DNA of 64,000 bases from Arcobacter sp. F155 (GTDB taxonomy: Bacteria; Campylobacterota; Campylobacteria; Campylobacterales; Arcobacteraceae). Below, piece after piece: positions 8,788-17,943 of the stretch. A model generated the notes under the pieces. The model was not told the DNA's origin, ran no database searches, and worked only from the letters and a program-made list of their open reading frames with translations. Each line of letters opens with the position of its first letter. Position 1 is the first letter of the stretch. The translations under genes were made by a program, and so were the position numbers. Location of the stretch: the NCBI RefSeq assembly GCF_004116455.1, contig NZ_PDJU01000002.1, positions 62,001 through 126,000 of the forward strand, in the 5' to 3' direction.

Positions 8788-9287
8788 TATTTTTCAACTC
8801 CCATTTCAGCTTTTGCAAAATTAATTAAACCACCAGTAGAGATTAGCTCTTGCATAAACTCTGGGATTGGTATAAATTTATATGTTTTATTTGTAGTATT
8901 ATTTGTAATTTCACCTGCATCTAAATCAATTGAAATTTCTTCACCCTCTTTGATCTCTAATGATTCAGGTAGTTCAAAAATTGGTAATCCCATATTAAAT
9001 GCATTTCTATAAAAGATTCTTGCAAATGATGGAGCAACAACTGCTGCAACTCCAGCAGCTTTTAAAGCGATTGGTGCATGCTCTCTTGAAGAACCACAAC
9101 CAAAGTTTTCTCCAGCAACAATAATATCACCTTTTTGTAATTTCTTTGGAAAATCAGGATCTGCATCTTCCATTACATACTTAGCTAAATGTTCTGGATC
9201 AGAGCTATTTAAATATCTAGCAGCAATGATAACATCTGTATCAATATTTGCCCCAAAATTCCAAACTTTTCCCGTTATTTTACTCAT
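8787..9287 (-). CDS. leuD: 3-isopropylmalate dehydratase small subunit
   Basis: LeuD is the swivelling-domain subunit of isopropylmalate isomerase and works with LeuC, which is not in this window. The 166-residue protein has the family motifs [13 protein letters not shown] (about 14-26), [14 protein letters not shown] (about 59-72) and [14 protein letters not shown]. It is the short form typical of archaea and many anaerobes rather than the roughly 200-residue enterobacterial LeuD. It is the first gene of the leuD-leuB pair. Confidence 0.96.
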   Translation of the reverse strand: MSKITGKVWNFGANIDTDVIIAARYLNSSDPEHLAKYVMEDADPDFPKKLQKGDIIVAGENFGCGSSREHAPIALKAAGVAAVVAPSFARIFYRNAFNMGLPIFELPESLEIKEGEEISIDLDAGEITNNTTNKTYKFIPIPEFMQELISTGGLINFAKAEMGVEK

Positions 9288-9421
9288 TTTAAACTTCCTT
9301 ACTTACCATAAATTTTTATCTCAAAACTTCTTGGATATTTTTATAAAGTCCGTTATTTTATCTAAAAATTAAAAAATAATAGATTAAGTAAATAAAATTA
9401 AAGGTAATTTCAAATAGTTTC

Positions 9422-9436
9422 GGTATAATATATACC
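9422..9436 (+). promoter_or_regulatory. rpoD promoter with overlapping inverted repeat
   Basis: TATAAT at 9424-9429 is a consensus -10 box. It lies inside GGTATAATATATACC, a 6-bp inverted repeat with a 3-bp centre. GAGGAA at about 9454 gives a ribosome binding site at proper distance from the rpoD ATG. Confidence 0.6.
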
Positions 9437-9468
9437 TTATCTTTAAAACAAATGAGGAATTTCCATTT

Positions 9469-11325
9469 ATGAGCGCAAAAGATTTAAATAAAGAGATTGA
9501 ACAGACGGTAAAAGAATACAAAGAATCTGTTCTAACGTATGAGAAACTTATTAAAATCTTTCCAAAAGCTCCTTCAGCTGCAAACGTTAAAAAACTTTTA
9601 GCTTTCACACAACTATATAACGTAACACTTATTAGTTCACAAGAACAAGCAAAAAGAATGAATGCTGAAGAGGCAAAAAAGAAAGAAGACCTAAGAAACA
9701 AAATGAAAGAAAACGATGAAGATGTTTTCGACCTACTTAAAAACAAAGAGCTTTTAGAGTGGTCAAGATCAGATTCACCGGTTAGAATGTATTTAAGAGA
9801 AATGGGTCAAATTCCACTTCTTACAAAAGAAGAAGAAATTGAAATTTCTAAAAAAATTGAAATGGGTGAAGATATCATTCTTGATGCAATCTGTTATGTT
9901 CCTTACTTAATTGATTTCATCTTAGAATATAAAGAACCTTTAGTAAACAGAGAAAGAAAAGTAAAAGAATTATTCAGAAACTTTGATGATGAAGACTCTG
10001 ATGACTCTTCTGAAACTGAAGAAGTTGAAGAGGCTGAAGAAGAAACAGAAGATGAAAAATCTTCTAAAAAAACTAAAAAACTTGATAAAAGAGCTGAAAC
10101 TATTATTGCAGCATTTAAAGTTTTAGAAAAAGCAAAAAAAGATTGGCTTAAATTCCAAACTAAAGAAGAAGCAAAATCAGATACAGAACAAGATCAAATG
10201 CAATTTAATCTTGCTGCTGCATTTAAAAAGAGAGTTGTAAAAGATGCTCTTACTGATTTAGGACCTACTTCTAAGCTTATTTCTGAGATTGTAAAAGCAA
10301 TGGAAACAGCACTTAAATCAGATACTGGTTTTGAAACAGAATTAAAAAAACTAGAGTATAAATTGCCTCTATTTAATGATATTTTATTAAAAAACCACCA
10401 AAAGATTTTAGATAATATTATTAACTTATCAAAAGCACAAATTACTTCTATGGTTCCTGAAGCAACTATGGTTTCTACTTATATGGAAATCAAAAAACTG
10501 TTCCAAACAGCAGAAGCTTCTAAAGGTGGATTTGATTTAGAGCCGGAAGAACTTGTGGATGTATTAGAGCAAATCAAAAGAGGTAAGAAGATTACTGACC
10601 AAGCTAAAACTAGAATGGCGAAATCAAACCTTAGACTTGTTGTATCTATTGCAAAAAGATATACAAACAGAGGTTTACCTTTCTTAGACTTAATCCAAGA
10701 AGGAAATATTGGTCTTATGAAAGCCGTTGATAAGTTTGAGTATAAAAAAGGTTATAAATTCTCTACTTATGCAACTTGGTGGATTAGACAAGCAATTTCA
10801 AGAGCAATTGCTGACCAAGCTAGAACTATTAGAATTCCAATTCACATGATTGAAACTATTAATAGAATTAATAAAATCATCAGAAAAGGTATTCAAGAAA
10901 ATGGTAAAGAGCCAGATGTAGAGGAAATCTCAAAAGAAGTTGGGTTACCTGTTGATAAAGTAAAACAAGTAATTAAAATCACTAAAGAACCTGTATCACT
11001 TGAAGCTCCTATTGGATCTGATGATGATGGTAAATTTGGGGACTTCGTACCTGATGAAAAAGCTCCAACTCCAATTGATAATATTATGAAAGATGACTTA
11101 CAAGGTCAAATTGATCAAATATTAGCACAACTGAATGAAAGAGAACAAGCAGTTGTTAGAATGAGATTTGGACTTATGGAAGATGCGAGTGATAGAACAC
11201 TAGAAGAGATTGGAAAAGAACTTTCTGTAACAAGAGAAAGAGTTAGACAAATTGAATCAAGTGCTATTAAAAAGCTTAAGCATCCAAAAGTAGGTAAAAA
11301 CCTTAAAAACTACGTAGAAAGCTAA
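9469..11325 (+). CDS. rpoD: RNA polymerase primary sigma factor (sigma-70, RpoD)
   Basis: This is the main housekeeping sigma factor. The 618 residues show a region 1.1-like N-terminus, region 1.2 ([16 protein letters not shown], about 101-116), an acidic low-complexity non-conserved region at about 170-205, region 2.4 ([14 protein letters not shown], about 436-449), region 3, and region 4.2 with the helix-turn-helix near [17 protein letters not shown]. It has its own promoter 45 bp upstream and is followed after 4 bp by a small PAS-like gene. Confidence 0.97.
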   Translation: MSAKDLNKEIEQTVKEYKESVLTYEKLIKIFPKAPSAANVKKLLAFTQLYNVTLISSQEQAKRMNAEEAKKKEDLRNKMKENDEDVFDLLKNKELLEWSRSDSPVRMYLREMGQIPLLTKEEEIEISKKIEMGEDIILDAICYVPYLIDFILEYKEPLVNRERKVKELFRNFDDEDSDDSSETEEVEEAEEETEDEKSSKKTKKLDKRAETIIAAFKVLEKAKKDWLKFQTKEEAKSDTEQDQMQFNLAAAFKKRVVKDALTDLGPTSKLISEIVKAMETALKSDTGFETELKKLEYKLPLFNDILLKNHQKILDNIINLSKAQITSMVPEATMVSTYMEIKKLFQTAEASKGGFDLEPEELVDVLEQIKRGKKITDQAKTRMAKSNLRLVVSIAKRYTNRGLPFLDLIQEGNIGLMKAVDKFEYKKGYKFSTYATWWIRQAISRAIADQARTIRIPIHMIETINRINKIIRKGIQENGKEPDVEEISKEVGLPVDKVKQVIKITKEPVSLEAPIGSDDDGKFGDFVPDEKAPTPIDNIMKDDLQGQIDQILAQLNEREQAVVRMRFGLMEDASDRTLEEIGKELSVTRERVRQIESSAIKKLKHPKVGKNLKNYVES

Positions 11326-11329
11326 TAAA

Positions 11330-12016
11330 ATGAATTTTTTTGAAGAATGGGTTGAACTAGATTTAAATCCGGTTATTTCCTTTTCCTCAAGTGGAAAACT
11401 TCTGTTTTCTAATCATGAAGCTCAATTTTTGTTTAATAGAATTAAACAAAAAGAGCTTTTTGATTTAACTTTAAAATATGCACCTAAGACTTTTGGTGTA
11501 GAAACTACATATATAGATTTAAGTATAGAAAACTACACTTTTTATGCTATTACTGTTAAGTATGACAATGAAGATGAAATCCATATGAAACTTTATAAAA
11601 GTGCTATGGTGAAAAAAGACTCTCAATTAAGTACAAAAAATACTAATATCACAAATATATTTACACTTGTAGATTTAGCTATTTCAAGTAAAAAAATAAA
11701 ATCTGCTAGTAAGTTTATCAAAAACTATGACCCTTCTATTCCAGAGTTTAAAATCAATGCAAAAGAGTTTATTAAAACACTTAATCTTATATATGATGCA
11801 TTTGATGAAAGTGAAATAGTAACTACATCTGTGATTTTAAAGATTGGTGAATATATTAAAATTGATGGAAAGAAATACTCAATTATAAGTGTTGAGATAA
11901 GTTCTAGTAACAATATAGACTTAGACTCATTTAACTATGAAGACGAACAAGCCTCATTTATAGTTACAAAACTACAAGATAAAGTTTCTATTGACCTTCC
12001 TTTAATCATAAAGTAA
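11330..12016 (+). CDS. PAS-like protein of unknown function, co-transcribed with rpoD
   Basis: The 228-residue soluble protein begins 4 bp after the rpoD stop codon and must be co-transcribed with it. Its first 80 residues (WVELDLNPVISFSSSGKLLFSNHEAQFL) resemble the opening of PAS sensor domains. The rest resembles the DHp/ATPase part of a degenerate histidine kinase only in outline: I see no phospho-acceptor histidine and no G boxes. It has no signal peptide or membrane segment. I cannot assign a function. A terminator overlaps its last codons. Confidence 0.65.
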   Translation: MNFFEEWVELDLNPVISFSSSGKLLFSNHEAQFLFNRIKQKELFDLTLKYAPKTFGVETTYIDLSIENYTFYAITVKYDNEDEIHMKLYKSAMVKKDSQLSTKNTNITNIFTLVDLAISSKKIKSASKFIKNYDPSIPEFKINAKEFIKTLNLIYDAFDESEIVTTSVILKIGEYIKIDGKKYSIISVEISSSNNIDLDSFNYEDEQASFIVTKLQDKVSIDLPLIIK

Positions 12017-12034
12017 GGTCAAGAAACTTTTTAC
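11981..12034 (+). terminator. Terminator behind the rpoD operon
   Basis: AAGTTTC-TA-TTGACCTT pairs with AAGGTCAA-GAAACTT, giving a long stem with a 2-nt bulge, followed by TTTTT. It overlaps the last codons of the PAS-like gene and the end of the converging gene. Confidence 0.65.
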
Positions 12035-12597
12035 TCTTCTTCTAACTTATTTTTAAAAACAAGCTTTGAAAGTAATGTTCCTAAAGGAACAACACCAAGT
12101 CCAATTAAAAATGGAACTGCTAGAAAAATACCATTGTTATTTAATGCAAAAAAACCAAAAATCAAAGAACCATAACCAAGTATTCTATATATAGATACAA
12201 AACCACCTGCTGAAGTAAATGCATTTTTAATAGAGTGTTTTTTTACCTTTGATTTTTCATCTTTAATTATCTCTTTAATTTTCTCTGTTGTTAATTCCTC
12301 TTCTGGAATTTCTTCATACTCAGAGTATAAATCAAAGGGATCATCTATTTCATCTACTTTATCTCTATCTTCTAAAGATTGATGTTCACTTTTTTCGTCA
12401 AGGGTTGATAGTCTATTATTTACATTTCTTCTATAAGCTAGAAATGAAGCAAGTGTTACAAATAAAGAACCTAAAAAAGCAACTTGAGTATTTAAAGCCC
12501 AAGTTGCATTTTGAAAGATTAAAGAGTAGATTATTAATATTGCATCAAGTACTAAGAATACCTTTGCAAAATTGATTATATATTTATTATTTGTCAT
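12031..12597 (-). CDS. Integral membrane protein of unknown function
   Basis: The 188-residue protein has two hydrophobic N-terminal segments (about 9-28 and 35-55), a highly charged middle (about 60-120, rich in E, D and K), and two more membrane segments (about 130-180). C. jejuni has an uncharacterised membrane-protein gene next to hemL, and this may be its counterpart, but I judge only from position and shape. Its start overlaps the AtpZ-like gene by 11 bp, so the two are translationally coupled. Confidence 0.7.
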   Translation of the reverse strand: MTNNKYIINFAKVFLVLDAILIIYSLIFQNATWALNTQVAFLGSLFVTLASFLAYRRNVNNRLSTLDEKSEHQSLEDRDKVDEIDDPFDLYSEYEEIPEEELTTEKIKEIIKDEKSKVKKHSIKNAFTSAGGFVSIYRILGYGSLIFGFFALNNNGIFLAVPFLIGLGVVPLGTLLSKLVFKNKLEEE

Positions 12598-12898
12598 CTA
12601 CTTCTGATTTATCGCCATATTTTGCTCTGTGAGCATATCTTGGGTCATTTTCTAAACCTTCATACTCTTTTTTAGCTCTTTTGTATGCTTTTTGAATATT
12701 AAGTCCAGCTGCTGCTATACCCCAAAAAATACCTAGCCATAAAGTCCATTCATAACCTGTCCAAGTTTTAAGACCATATCCGATACCAAAACCAATTGCA
12801 ACTGCTGCAACAAGTGAAATACCTAAAGATAGATTATCTAAAGCTCTAAGTTTATTTTGGTGCTTTGGTGTTTCTTCAACATTTTTATTATTTTCCAT
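12587..12898 (-). CDS. AtpZ/AtpI family protein
   Basis: AtpZ/AtpI proteins are small double-hairpin membrane proteins that help assemble F-type ATP synthase or form a Mg/Ca channel with it. The 103-residue protein has two membrane segments (about 24-45 and 53-70) with the glycine pattern GFGIGYGLKTWTGYE between them, typical of the family. Unusually it is not next to atp genes but downstream of ppnP and hemL. Function is assigned from family likeness only. Confidence 0.75.
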   Translation of the reverse strand: MENNKNVEETPKHQNKLRALDNLSLGISLVAAVAIGFGIGYGLKTWTGYEWTLWLGIFWGIAAAGLNIQKAYKRAKKEYEGLENDPRYAHRAKYGDKSEVDDK

Positions 12899-12906
12899 TA
12901 ATTTAC

Positions 12907-13221
12907 CTATTTAATATATGAACAACAATAATCAGTTATTGTTTTTACTTTAATATCAAAGCTTGAATTAGCAGGAACATCAAAAGAAGTATCAGCTGTA
13001 TATGTATTCCATGTATCAGAATCTTTTAATTTAACTTCTACTTCTCCAGCAAGAATTTCCATTAGCTCTGCTTGATTTGTACCAAATGTATACTCTCCAG
13101 GCATCATAATACCTAAAGATTTATCTTCACCATTTTCATCTACAAATGATCTACTTGTAACATTTCCATCAAAATATACATTTGCTTTTTTTGTTAATTC
13201 AACATTTTTAAAAGTTGACAT
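12907..13221 (-). CDS. ppnP: Pyrimidine/purine nucleoside phosphorylase PpnP
   Basis: PpnP (formerly YaiE, DUF1255) is a cupin enzyme that phosphorolyses several nucleosides to free base and ribose 1-phosphate. The 104-residue protein matches the family from its start ([16 protein letters not shown]) through the cupin signature [20 protein letters not shown] to [10 protein letters not shown] and the C-terminal DYCCSYI. It is 14 bp downstream of hemL and 8 bp upstream of the AtpZ-like gene, in one operon. Confidence 0.93.
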   Translation of the reverse strand: MSTFKNVELTKKANVYFDGNVTSRSFVDENGEDKSLGIMMPGEYTFGTNQAELMEILAGEVEVKLKDSDTWNTYTADTSFDVPANSSFDIKVKTITDYCCSYIK

Positions 13222-13235
13222 TTATATTTTCCTTT

Positions 13236-14519
13236 TTATAAGTTTTGCATTACTTCATCAGCTGCAGCAATACACTCATCAATCATAGAATCAGACATTA
13301 CAGTTGAGATAAATCCAGCTTCATATTGAGAACAAGCAAAATAGAAACCTTTTTTAATCATCTCATGGTGGAACTTACCAAATCTTTCAAAATCACAAAG
13401 TGCACTTACTTCTTTAAAGTTTCTTGGCATTTTATCTGCAAAGAAGAATCCAAACATTGAACCTCTTGTATCAACTTGAAGACCGATATTGTTTTTACTT
13501 GCTACTTCTTTTAAACCTTCAACTAACTTAACAGCTTTTCTATTTAACTCTGTATGTAAGTTTGGAATTGATTTTAATTTTCTTAAACTTGTAAGTCCTG
13601 CTGCCATAGCAACTGGGTTTCCACTTAAAGTTCCTGCTTGGTAAACTGCACCATCTGGACTTAAATGTCCCATGATTTCTTTAGAAGCTGCAAATGCACC
13701 AACAGGCATACCAGCACCAATTACTTTACCAAAAGTAATGATATCTGCATCTGGTTCAACTATTCCACTAGCTCCTGTTAATGAAGCTCTAAATCCAGTC
13801 ATTACTTCATCAAAAATTAATAAAGCCCCATGTTTATCACAAAGTGCTCTACACTCAATTAAGAACTCTTCACTTGCTGGAACTAATCCCATGTTTCCTG
13901 CAATTGGCTCTATAATAATACAAGCAATATCACTTGATTGCTCAAAACATTTTCTTAAGCTTTCTATGTTGTTATATTCACAAAGAAGTGTATGTTTTGT
14001 TAAATCTGCTGGAACACCTGGTGAACTTGGGCTTCCAAATGTAGCCATACCTGAACCTGCTTGAACTAATAAAGAATCAGAGTGTCCATGGTAACAACCC
14101 TCAAACTTAACAATATCATTTCTTCCAGTTACACCTCTTGCTAATCTAATTGCAGACATAGTAGCTTCAGTACCAGAACTTACAAATCTTACTTTGTCAA
14201 TATTCTCATACATTTCAACAATTTCACTTGCTAATTCAGTTTCTAAAATTGTTGGTGCACCAAAAGAAAGACCTTTTTTAACTGTTTCAATTACTGCTTC
14301 TTCAATCTCTTCATCACAATGTCCGAATATTAGTGGTCCCCAACTTTGAACAAAGTCTAAGTATTTGTTACCATCTACATCTACTAAATAAGCACCCTCA
14401 CCTTTTTCAATAAATGGTGGTGTTCCCCCTACGCTTTTAAAAGCTCTAACTGGTGAGTCAACACCCCCAGGGATTACTTGGCAAGCTTCTTCATAAGCTT
14501 CTATCGATTTTTCAAACAT
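13236..14519 (-). CDS. hemL: Glutamate-1-semialdehyde 2,1-aminomutase
   Basis: HemL converts glutamate 1-semialdehyde to 5-aminolevulinate, the start of tetrapyrrole synthesis by the C5 route. The 427-residue protein has the aminotransferase fold-type I features: [19 protein letters not shown] near the N-terminus, [17 protein letters not shown] (about 114-130), the cofactor region [10 protein letters not shown], and the PLP lysine in [13 protein letters not shown] (about 262-274). An AGGA site precedes the ATG. It heads a four-gene operon with ppnP and two membrane-protein genes. Confidence 0.97.
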   Translation of the reverse strand: MFEKSIEAYEEACQVIPGGVDSPVRAFKSVGGTPPFIEKGEGAYLVDVDGNKYLDFVQSWGPLIFGHCDEEIEEAVIETVKKGLSFGAPTILETELASEIVEMYENIDKVRFVSSGTEATMSAIRLARGVTGRNDIVKFEGCYHGHSDSLLVQAGSGMATFGSPSSPGVPADLTKHTLLCEYNNIESLRKCFEQSSDIACIIIEPIAGNMGLVPASEEFLIECRALCDKHGALLIFDEVMTGFRASLTGASGIVEPDADIITFGKVIGAGMPVGAFAASKEIMGHLSPDGAVYQAGTLSGNPVAMAAGLTSLRKLKSIPNLHTELNRKAVKLVEGLKEVASKNNIGLQVDTRGSMFGFFFADKMPRNFKEVSALCDFERFGKFHHEMIKKGFYFACSQYEAGFISTVMSDSMIDECIAAADEVMQNL

Positions 14520-14568
14520 TATGTATCCTATTTATCATTATTTTTTATAATTAAAAGCAACATTCTAC

Positions 14569-14574
14569 TATAAT
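14569..14574 (+). promoter_or_regulatory. -10 box directly before the TonB-like gene
   Basis: TATAAT ends 6 bp before the ATG at 14581. Transcription would begin at or next to the start codon, and no Shine-Dalgarno sequence is present, which suggests a leaderless mRNA. Confidence 0.5.
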
Positions 14575-14580
14575 TGCGTT

Positions 14581-15372
14581 ATGAAACTTATTATACTAGC
14601 GTTTATTTTATCAATAACTCTTCACTTTTTATTTTTGACTAAAATCGAAACACCTAAAGAGCAGATGTCTGACAAACCTGCAAGCTCAAAAAAAATTGAT
14701 AAATCTTCTGTGCACTTTGTAAAACTACAACCAAAAGCACAACCTAAAAAGCAAACAAAACCAAAACAAGAGAAAGTAGAACCTAAAAAACAAGATAGAC
14801 CAAAAAAATATAAAGAAGTAAAACTACCTAAAAAAGAAGTTGCTAAAAGAGAGGTTATAAAAAAGCCTAAGAAAGTTCAAAAAATACCAAGACCAAAAGT
14901 TGAAGCAAAACCTACTTTCACTAAAGATATTCCTAAAAAAACACAAAGAGAAAAAGATATTGAAAAAAGGTCATTAGAGAATTTTTTACTTGCAGAACCA
15001 GTTCCTTTAGATAAAGAGATGCTTGATGATATAACTAAAAGCTACATCAATCTTTATGGGGAAGAGTACAACTCTTTTACAAAGGTTCAAAAAGTATTTT
15101 TACAAAAGAACTTAAAAGATATAGGAAGAATTACTCAAAGCTACTTAAGGTATCCACATATAGCAGTTCGTACTGGTCAACAAGGAATGAATATAGTTGA
15201 ATTTACTCTTCATCCAAATGGTGATATTACAGATTTAAGAATTAGCAATACTTCTGGGTATTCAAGTTTAGATGAAAATACAGTGGAAACAATTGAGTAT
15301 GCATACAAAGATTATCCAAGACCCAAAACAGCTACAAAAATAAAAATATACGTTTACTACAAGTTGTATTAA
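14581..15372 (+). CDS. TonB family energy-transducing protein
   Basis: TonB proteins carry proton-motive energy from the inner membrane to outer-membrane receptors. The 263-residue product has an N-terminal membrane anchor (about 2-18), a long Lys/Pro-rich stretch (about 30-120) spanning the periplasm, and a C-terminal TonB domain (about 178-263) with NIVEFTLHPNGDITDLRISNTSG-like sequence, shown here only in part. It stands alone, without exbB or exbD nearby, and is probably one of several TonB paralogues. The tight -10 box suggests leaderless translation. Confidence 0.85.
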   Translation: MKLIILAFILSITLHFLFLTKIETPKEQMSDKPASSKKIDKSSVHFVKLQPKAQPKKQTKPKQEKVEPKKQDRPKKYKEVKLPKKEVAKREVIKKPKKVQKIPRPKVEAKPTFTKDIPKKTQREKDIEKRSLENFLLAEPVPLDKEMLDDITKSYINLYGEEYNSFTKVQKVFLQKNLKDIGRITQSYLRYPHIAVRTGQQGMNIVEFTLHPNGDITDLRISNTSGYSSLDENTVETIEYAYKDYPRPKTATKIKIYVYYKLY

Positions 15373-15422
15373 TGTATAATACGAAAAATTTATAATTTAT
15401 ATAATTAAAATCAAGGTTTTAA

Positions 15423-16346
15423 ATGCTTACAGATAAGATTAGAAATAAAGAGAATGGAATATTATTATACGGAATTACACCGCCAAAAGTAAAACATACA
15501 GAAGAAGAGATAAAAGAGATTGCTAAAAAACATGTTGAAAGAATTTCAAGTCTAAATGTTGATGGTCTAGTTCTTTATGATATTCAAGATGAATCAGATA
15601 GAACAGATGAAAAAAGACCTTTTCCTTTTATTAAAACAATTAATCCTTGTGAGTACTCAAAAAACTATTTACAAGATTTAAAAACTCCAAGAATTGTTTA
15701 TAGAGCAGTTGGTAATTATACTGCAAAGCAGTTTGCAACTTGGCTTGAAAGTACAAAGGCAACTCAAGTACACTCTGTATTTGTTGGAGCAGCAAGTCAT
15801 GAGCAACAAACAAATATCACGTTAAAAGAAGCATATGGTATAAAAAAAGAGGTAAATGATAATCTTTGCCTTGGTGGAATTGCAATTCCAGAAAGACATA
15901 TGAAAAAACATGATGAACACTTAAGAGTATTTTCTAAGCAAAATAGTTCGTGTGAGTATTTTATTACTCAGTGTGTTTATGATGTACATGCTGCAAAAAC
16001 ATTTTTAACAGACTATGCAAAATATGCAAAAGAAAATAATATTGAGCCTGTACCAATTATTTTTACGTTAACTCCTTGTGGTAGTTCTAAAACACTTGAT
16101 TTTATGAAATGGTTAGGAATCAATATTCCAAACTATTTAGAAGAAGATTTAAAAGAGTCTGGTGATATTTTACATGATTCAGTAAAACTATCAAGGGATA
16201 TTTTTGAAGACCTATTTAAATATGGTAAAAAAAGAGGTATTCCAGTTGGTTGTAATATTGAAAGTGTAGCTATTAGAAAAGCTGAAATTGATGCTTCAGT
16301 TGAACTATTAGAAGAAATCAGACAAATAATCAAAGATAATAAATAA
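15423..16346 (+). CDS. Methylenetetrahydrofolate reductase family protein
   Basis: The 307-residue protein has the TIM-barrel pattern of the methylenetetrahydrofolate reductase superfamily (FAD-dependent 5,10-methylene-THF to 5-methyl-THF). Supporting stretches are DGLVLYDIQDE (about 48-58), the GGIAIPERH segment (about 155-163) and FITQCVYD (about 187-194), which matches the conserved Q-x-FFD-type motif in modified form. It is not canonical MetF; several residues differ, so the substrate may too. It is a single gene with an AAGG site 6 bp from the ATG and a terminator behind it. Confidence 0.75.
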   Translation: MLTDKIRNKENGILLYGITPPKVKHTEEEIKEIAKKHVERISSLNVDGLVLYDIQDESDRTDEKRPFPFIKTINPCEYSKNYLQDLKTPRIVYRAVGNYTAKQFATWLESTKATQVHSVFVGAASHEQQTNITLKEAYGIKKEVNDNLCLGGIAIPERHMKKHDEHLRVFSKQNSSCEYFITQCVYDVHAAKTFLTDYAKYAKENNIEPVPIIFTLTPCGSSKTLDFMKWLGINIPNYLEEDLKESGDILHDSVKLSRDIFEDLFKYGKKRGIPVGCNIESVAIRKAEIDASVELLEEIRQIIKDNK

Positions 16347-16353
16347 AAAGTAA

Positions 16354-16380
16354 AAGGTAGTTTTTTACTACCTCTTTCTT
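16354..16380 (+). terminator. Terminator after the MTHFR-family gene
   Basis: AGGTAGT and ACTACCT form a stem with a T-rich loop, followed by CTTTCTT. It lies between this gene and the SRAP gene, which begins at 16391. Confidence 0.6.
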
Positions 16381-16390
16381 AAGAAAACTC

Positions 16391-17077
16391 ATGCCTGGTC
16401 GTTTAGCTATTTATGATGATATATCTTTTAAAGAAGATGCAAAGCTTCTTATAAAAAATGATATGATTCAAACCTTGAATCCAAGATATAACCTTCCTCC
16501 AACCCTTCCAATCCCTGCACTTTTAAACAATGGAAACTATTTATATACCCACTTTGGATATTTGCCTTCTTGGGCAAAAGATAAAAAAGGAATGAATATA
16601 AATGCAAGAAGTGAATCTATCTTTGAAAAGCAAACATTTAGGGATTCATTTAGATTTAGAAGATGTATTATTCCTATAAATGGTTTTTATGAGTGGAAAG
16701 TAGAAGATAAAGAGAAAACTCCGTACTTTGTAAAAGATATAAAAAATGACTATTTAGCCCTTGCAGGTATTTGGGATGAATATTTTGATATTGAGTTAAA
16801 TATGAAAATAGTAACTGTTGCATTAATTACTTGTGATGCAAATGAGAAGTTAGGAAAAATTCACCACCGTATGCCAGTAGTATTAGAGATGAAAGATTTT
16901 CAAGGATGGCTTTATAGTCAAAACTTAAAAGAGATAAACTCTTTATTTAATATCTACCCTAATGAAAAACTAGAACTGTATGAAGTTTCTTCAAATGTAA
17001 ACAAAGTTTTATTTGATGAAAGTTCATGCATAAAAAAAGTTGAACAAGATAAACTTGGTCAACTTTCTCTTTTTTAG
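16391..17077 (+). CDS. SRAP/YedK-like protein lacking the catalytic Cys2
   Basis: SRAP proteins (YedK, HMCES) form a thiazolidine DNA-protein crosslink with abasic sites in single-stranded DNA, using Cys2 exposed after removal of Met1. The 228-residue protein matches the family: RYNLPPTLPIP (about 32-42), NAR (71-73), RRCIIPINGFYEW (90-102) and HHRMPVVL (158-165), carrying the counterparts of Asn75, Glu105 and His160 of E. coli YedK. However it begins MPGR instead of MCGR. No upstream in-frame codon supplies a cysteine at position 2. The start seems fixed by homology. Loss of crosslinking or a changed chemistry is likely. Confidence 0.88.
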   Translation: MPGRLAIYDDISFKEDAKLLIKNDMIQTLNPRYNLPPTLPIPALLNNGNYLYTHFGYLPSWAKDKKGMNINARSESIFEKQTFRDSFRFRRCIIPINGFYEWKVEDKEKTPYFVKDIKNDYLALAGIWDEYFDIELNMKIVTVALITCDANEKLGKIHHRMPVVLEMKDFQGWLYSQNLKEINSLFNIYPNEKLELYEVSSNVNKVLFDESSCIKKVEQDKLGQLSLF

Positions 17078-17090
17078 ATTCTTTTAAAAC

Positions 17091-17942
17091 TTATTTTATA
17101 GTTGCAAGGACTAACTCTCTTAAAGTCTTACATGCAACTGCAGTTGAAACACCACTTGCATCAAACTTAGGACTAAGTTCTACTACATCAAGCCCTACTA
17201 CATTTTCAAGTCTTGAAAGAATAGAAATAATTTTCATCATATCATGAAAATCAATTCCACCTGGTTCTGGTGTTCCAGTTCCAGGAAATACTGAAGGATC
17301 AAGTACATCTAAATCAATTGTTATATAAACTGGTTTATTAACTAAAAGTTCAACTCTTTCTTCTAAAGTATTATAAGTAAACTTTTCTAAGTGAGAGTGC
17401 TCTTTTGCCCACTCAAACTCTTCTTTTAAACCACTTCTAATACAGAACTGATTTAATCTACCACCTCCAACTTGGTCATAAATTCTTCTAAGAACAGTTG
17501 CATGACTTAAAGCTTCACCTAAATAATCATTTCTTAAATCTGTGTGAGCATCAAAATGAATAATATGTAAATCTTCATACTTTTTAGATAATGCTTTTAC
17601 AGGTCCAAGAGATACTAAATGTTCTCCACCAATCATAACTGGAATCTTGTCAGCATCTATGATTTCTTGAGTCTTCTCTTGAATCATTCTAAGAGCAGTT
17701 TTTTTATCTCCAAAAGGAACTTCTAAATTTCCATAATCAAAAAGTTTTAAATCTTCTAAATCTTTGTCTAAATATGGACTATAACTTTCTAGTCCCCAAG
17801 AGTCTTCTCTCATTGCACTTGGTGCAAATCTTGTTCCTGGTTTAAAAGATGTTGTTCCATCAAAGGGAACTCCAAATAAAACTGCCTTTGACTCTTCAAA
17901 AGAGTCTTCAAATCCTATAAAAGTAGAGCTTTGTGCTTCCAT
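17091..17942 (-). CDS. speB: Agmatinase (ureohydrolase family)
   Basis: Agmatinase hydrolyses agmatine to putrescine and urea using two Mn ions. The product (about 283 residues) has the metal motifs HFDAHTDLR and the segment ITIDLDVLDPSVFPGTGTPEPGG-like core (quoted in part), plus GGEHLVSLGP. All ligand Asp and His residues of the family are visible. I prefer the ATG at 17942 over an upstream TTG at 17960 because an AAAGG site precedes it and it begins 1 bp after the rodA stop codon. Other ureohydrolases such as formiminoglutamase are possible, but the GTGTPEPGG motif favours agmatinase. Confidence 0.88.
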   Translation of the reverse strand: MEAQSSTFIGFEDSFEESKAVLFGVPFDGTTSFKPGTRFAPSAMREDSWGLESYSPYLDKDLEDLKLFDYGNLEVPFGDKKTALRMIQEKTQEIIDADKIPVMIGGEHLVSLGPVKALSKKYEDLHIIHFDAHTDLRNDYLGEALSHATVLRRIYDQVGGGRLNQFCIRSGLKEEFEWAKEHSHLEKFTYNTLEERVELLVNKPVYITIDLDVLDPSVFPGTGTPEPGGIDFHDMMKIISILSRLENVVGLDVVELSPKFDASGVSTAVACKTLRELVLATIK

Positions 17943-17943
17943 T

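Noticed and set aside
9384-9746. A 120-codon minus-strand frame at the start of rpoD
   Set aside because: It is antisense to rpoD and to its promoter; Ser/Phe-rich composition is the mirror of Lys/Glu-rich coding DNA.
10000-10085. Low-complexity acidic stretch in rpoD as a possible insertion
   Set aside because: It lies in the non-conserved region between sigma regions 1.2 and 2, where acidic inserts are normal.
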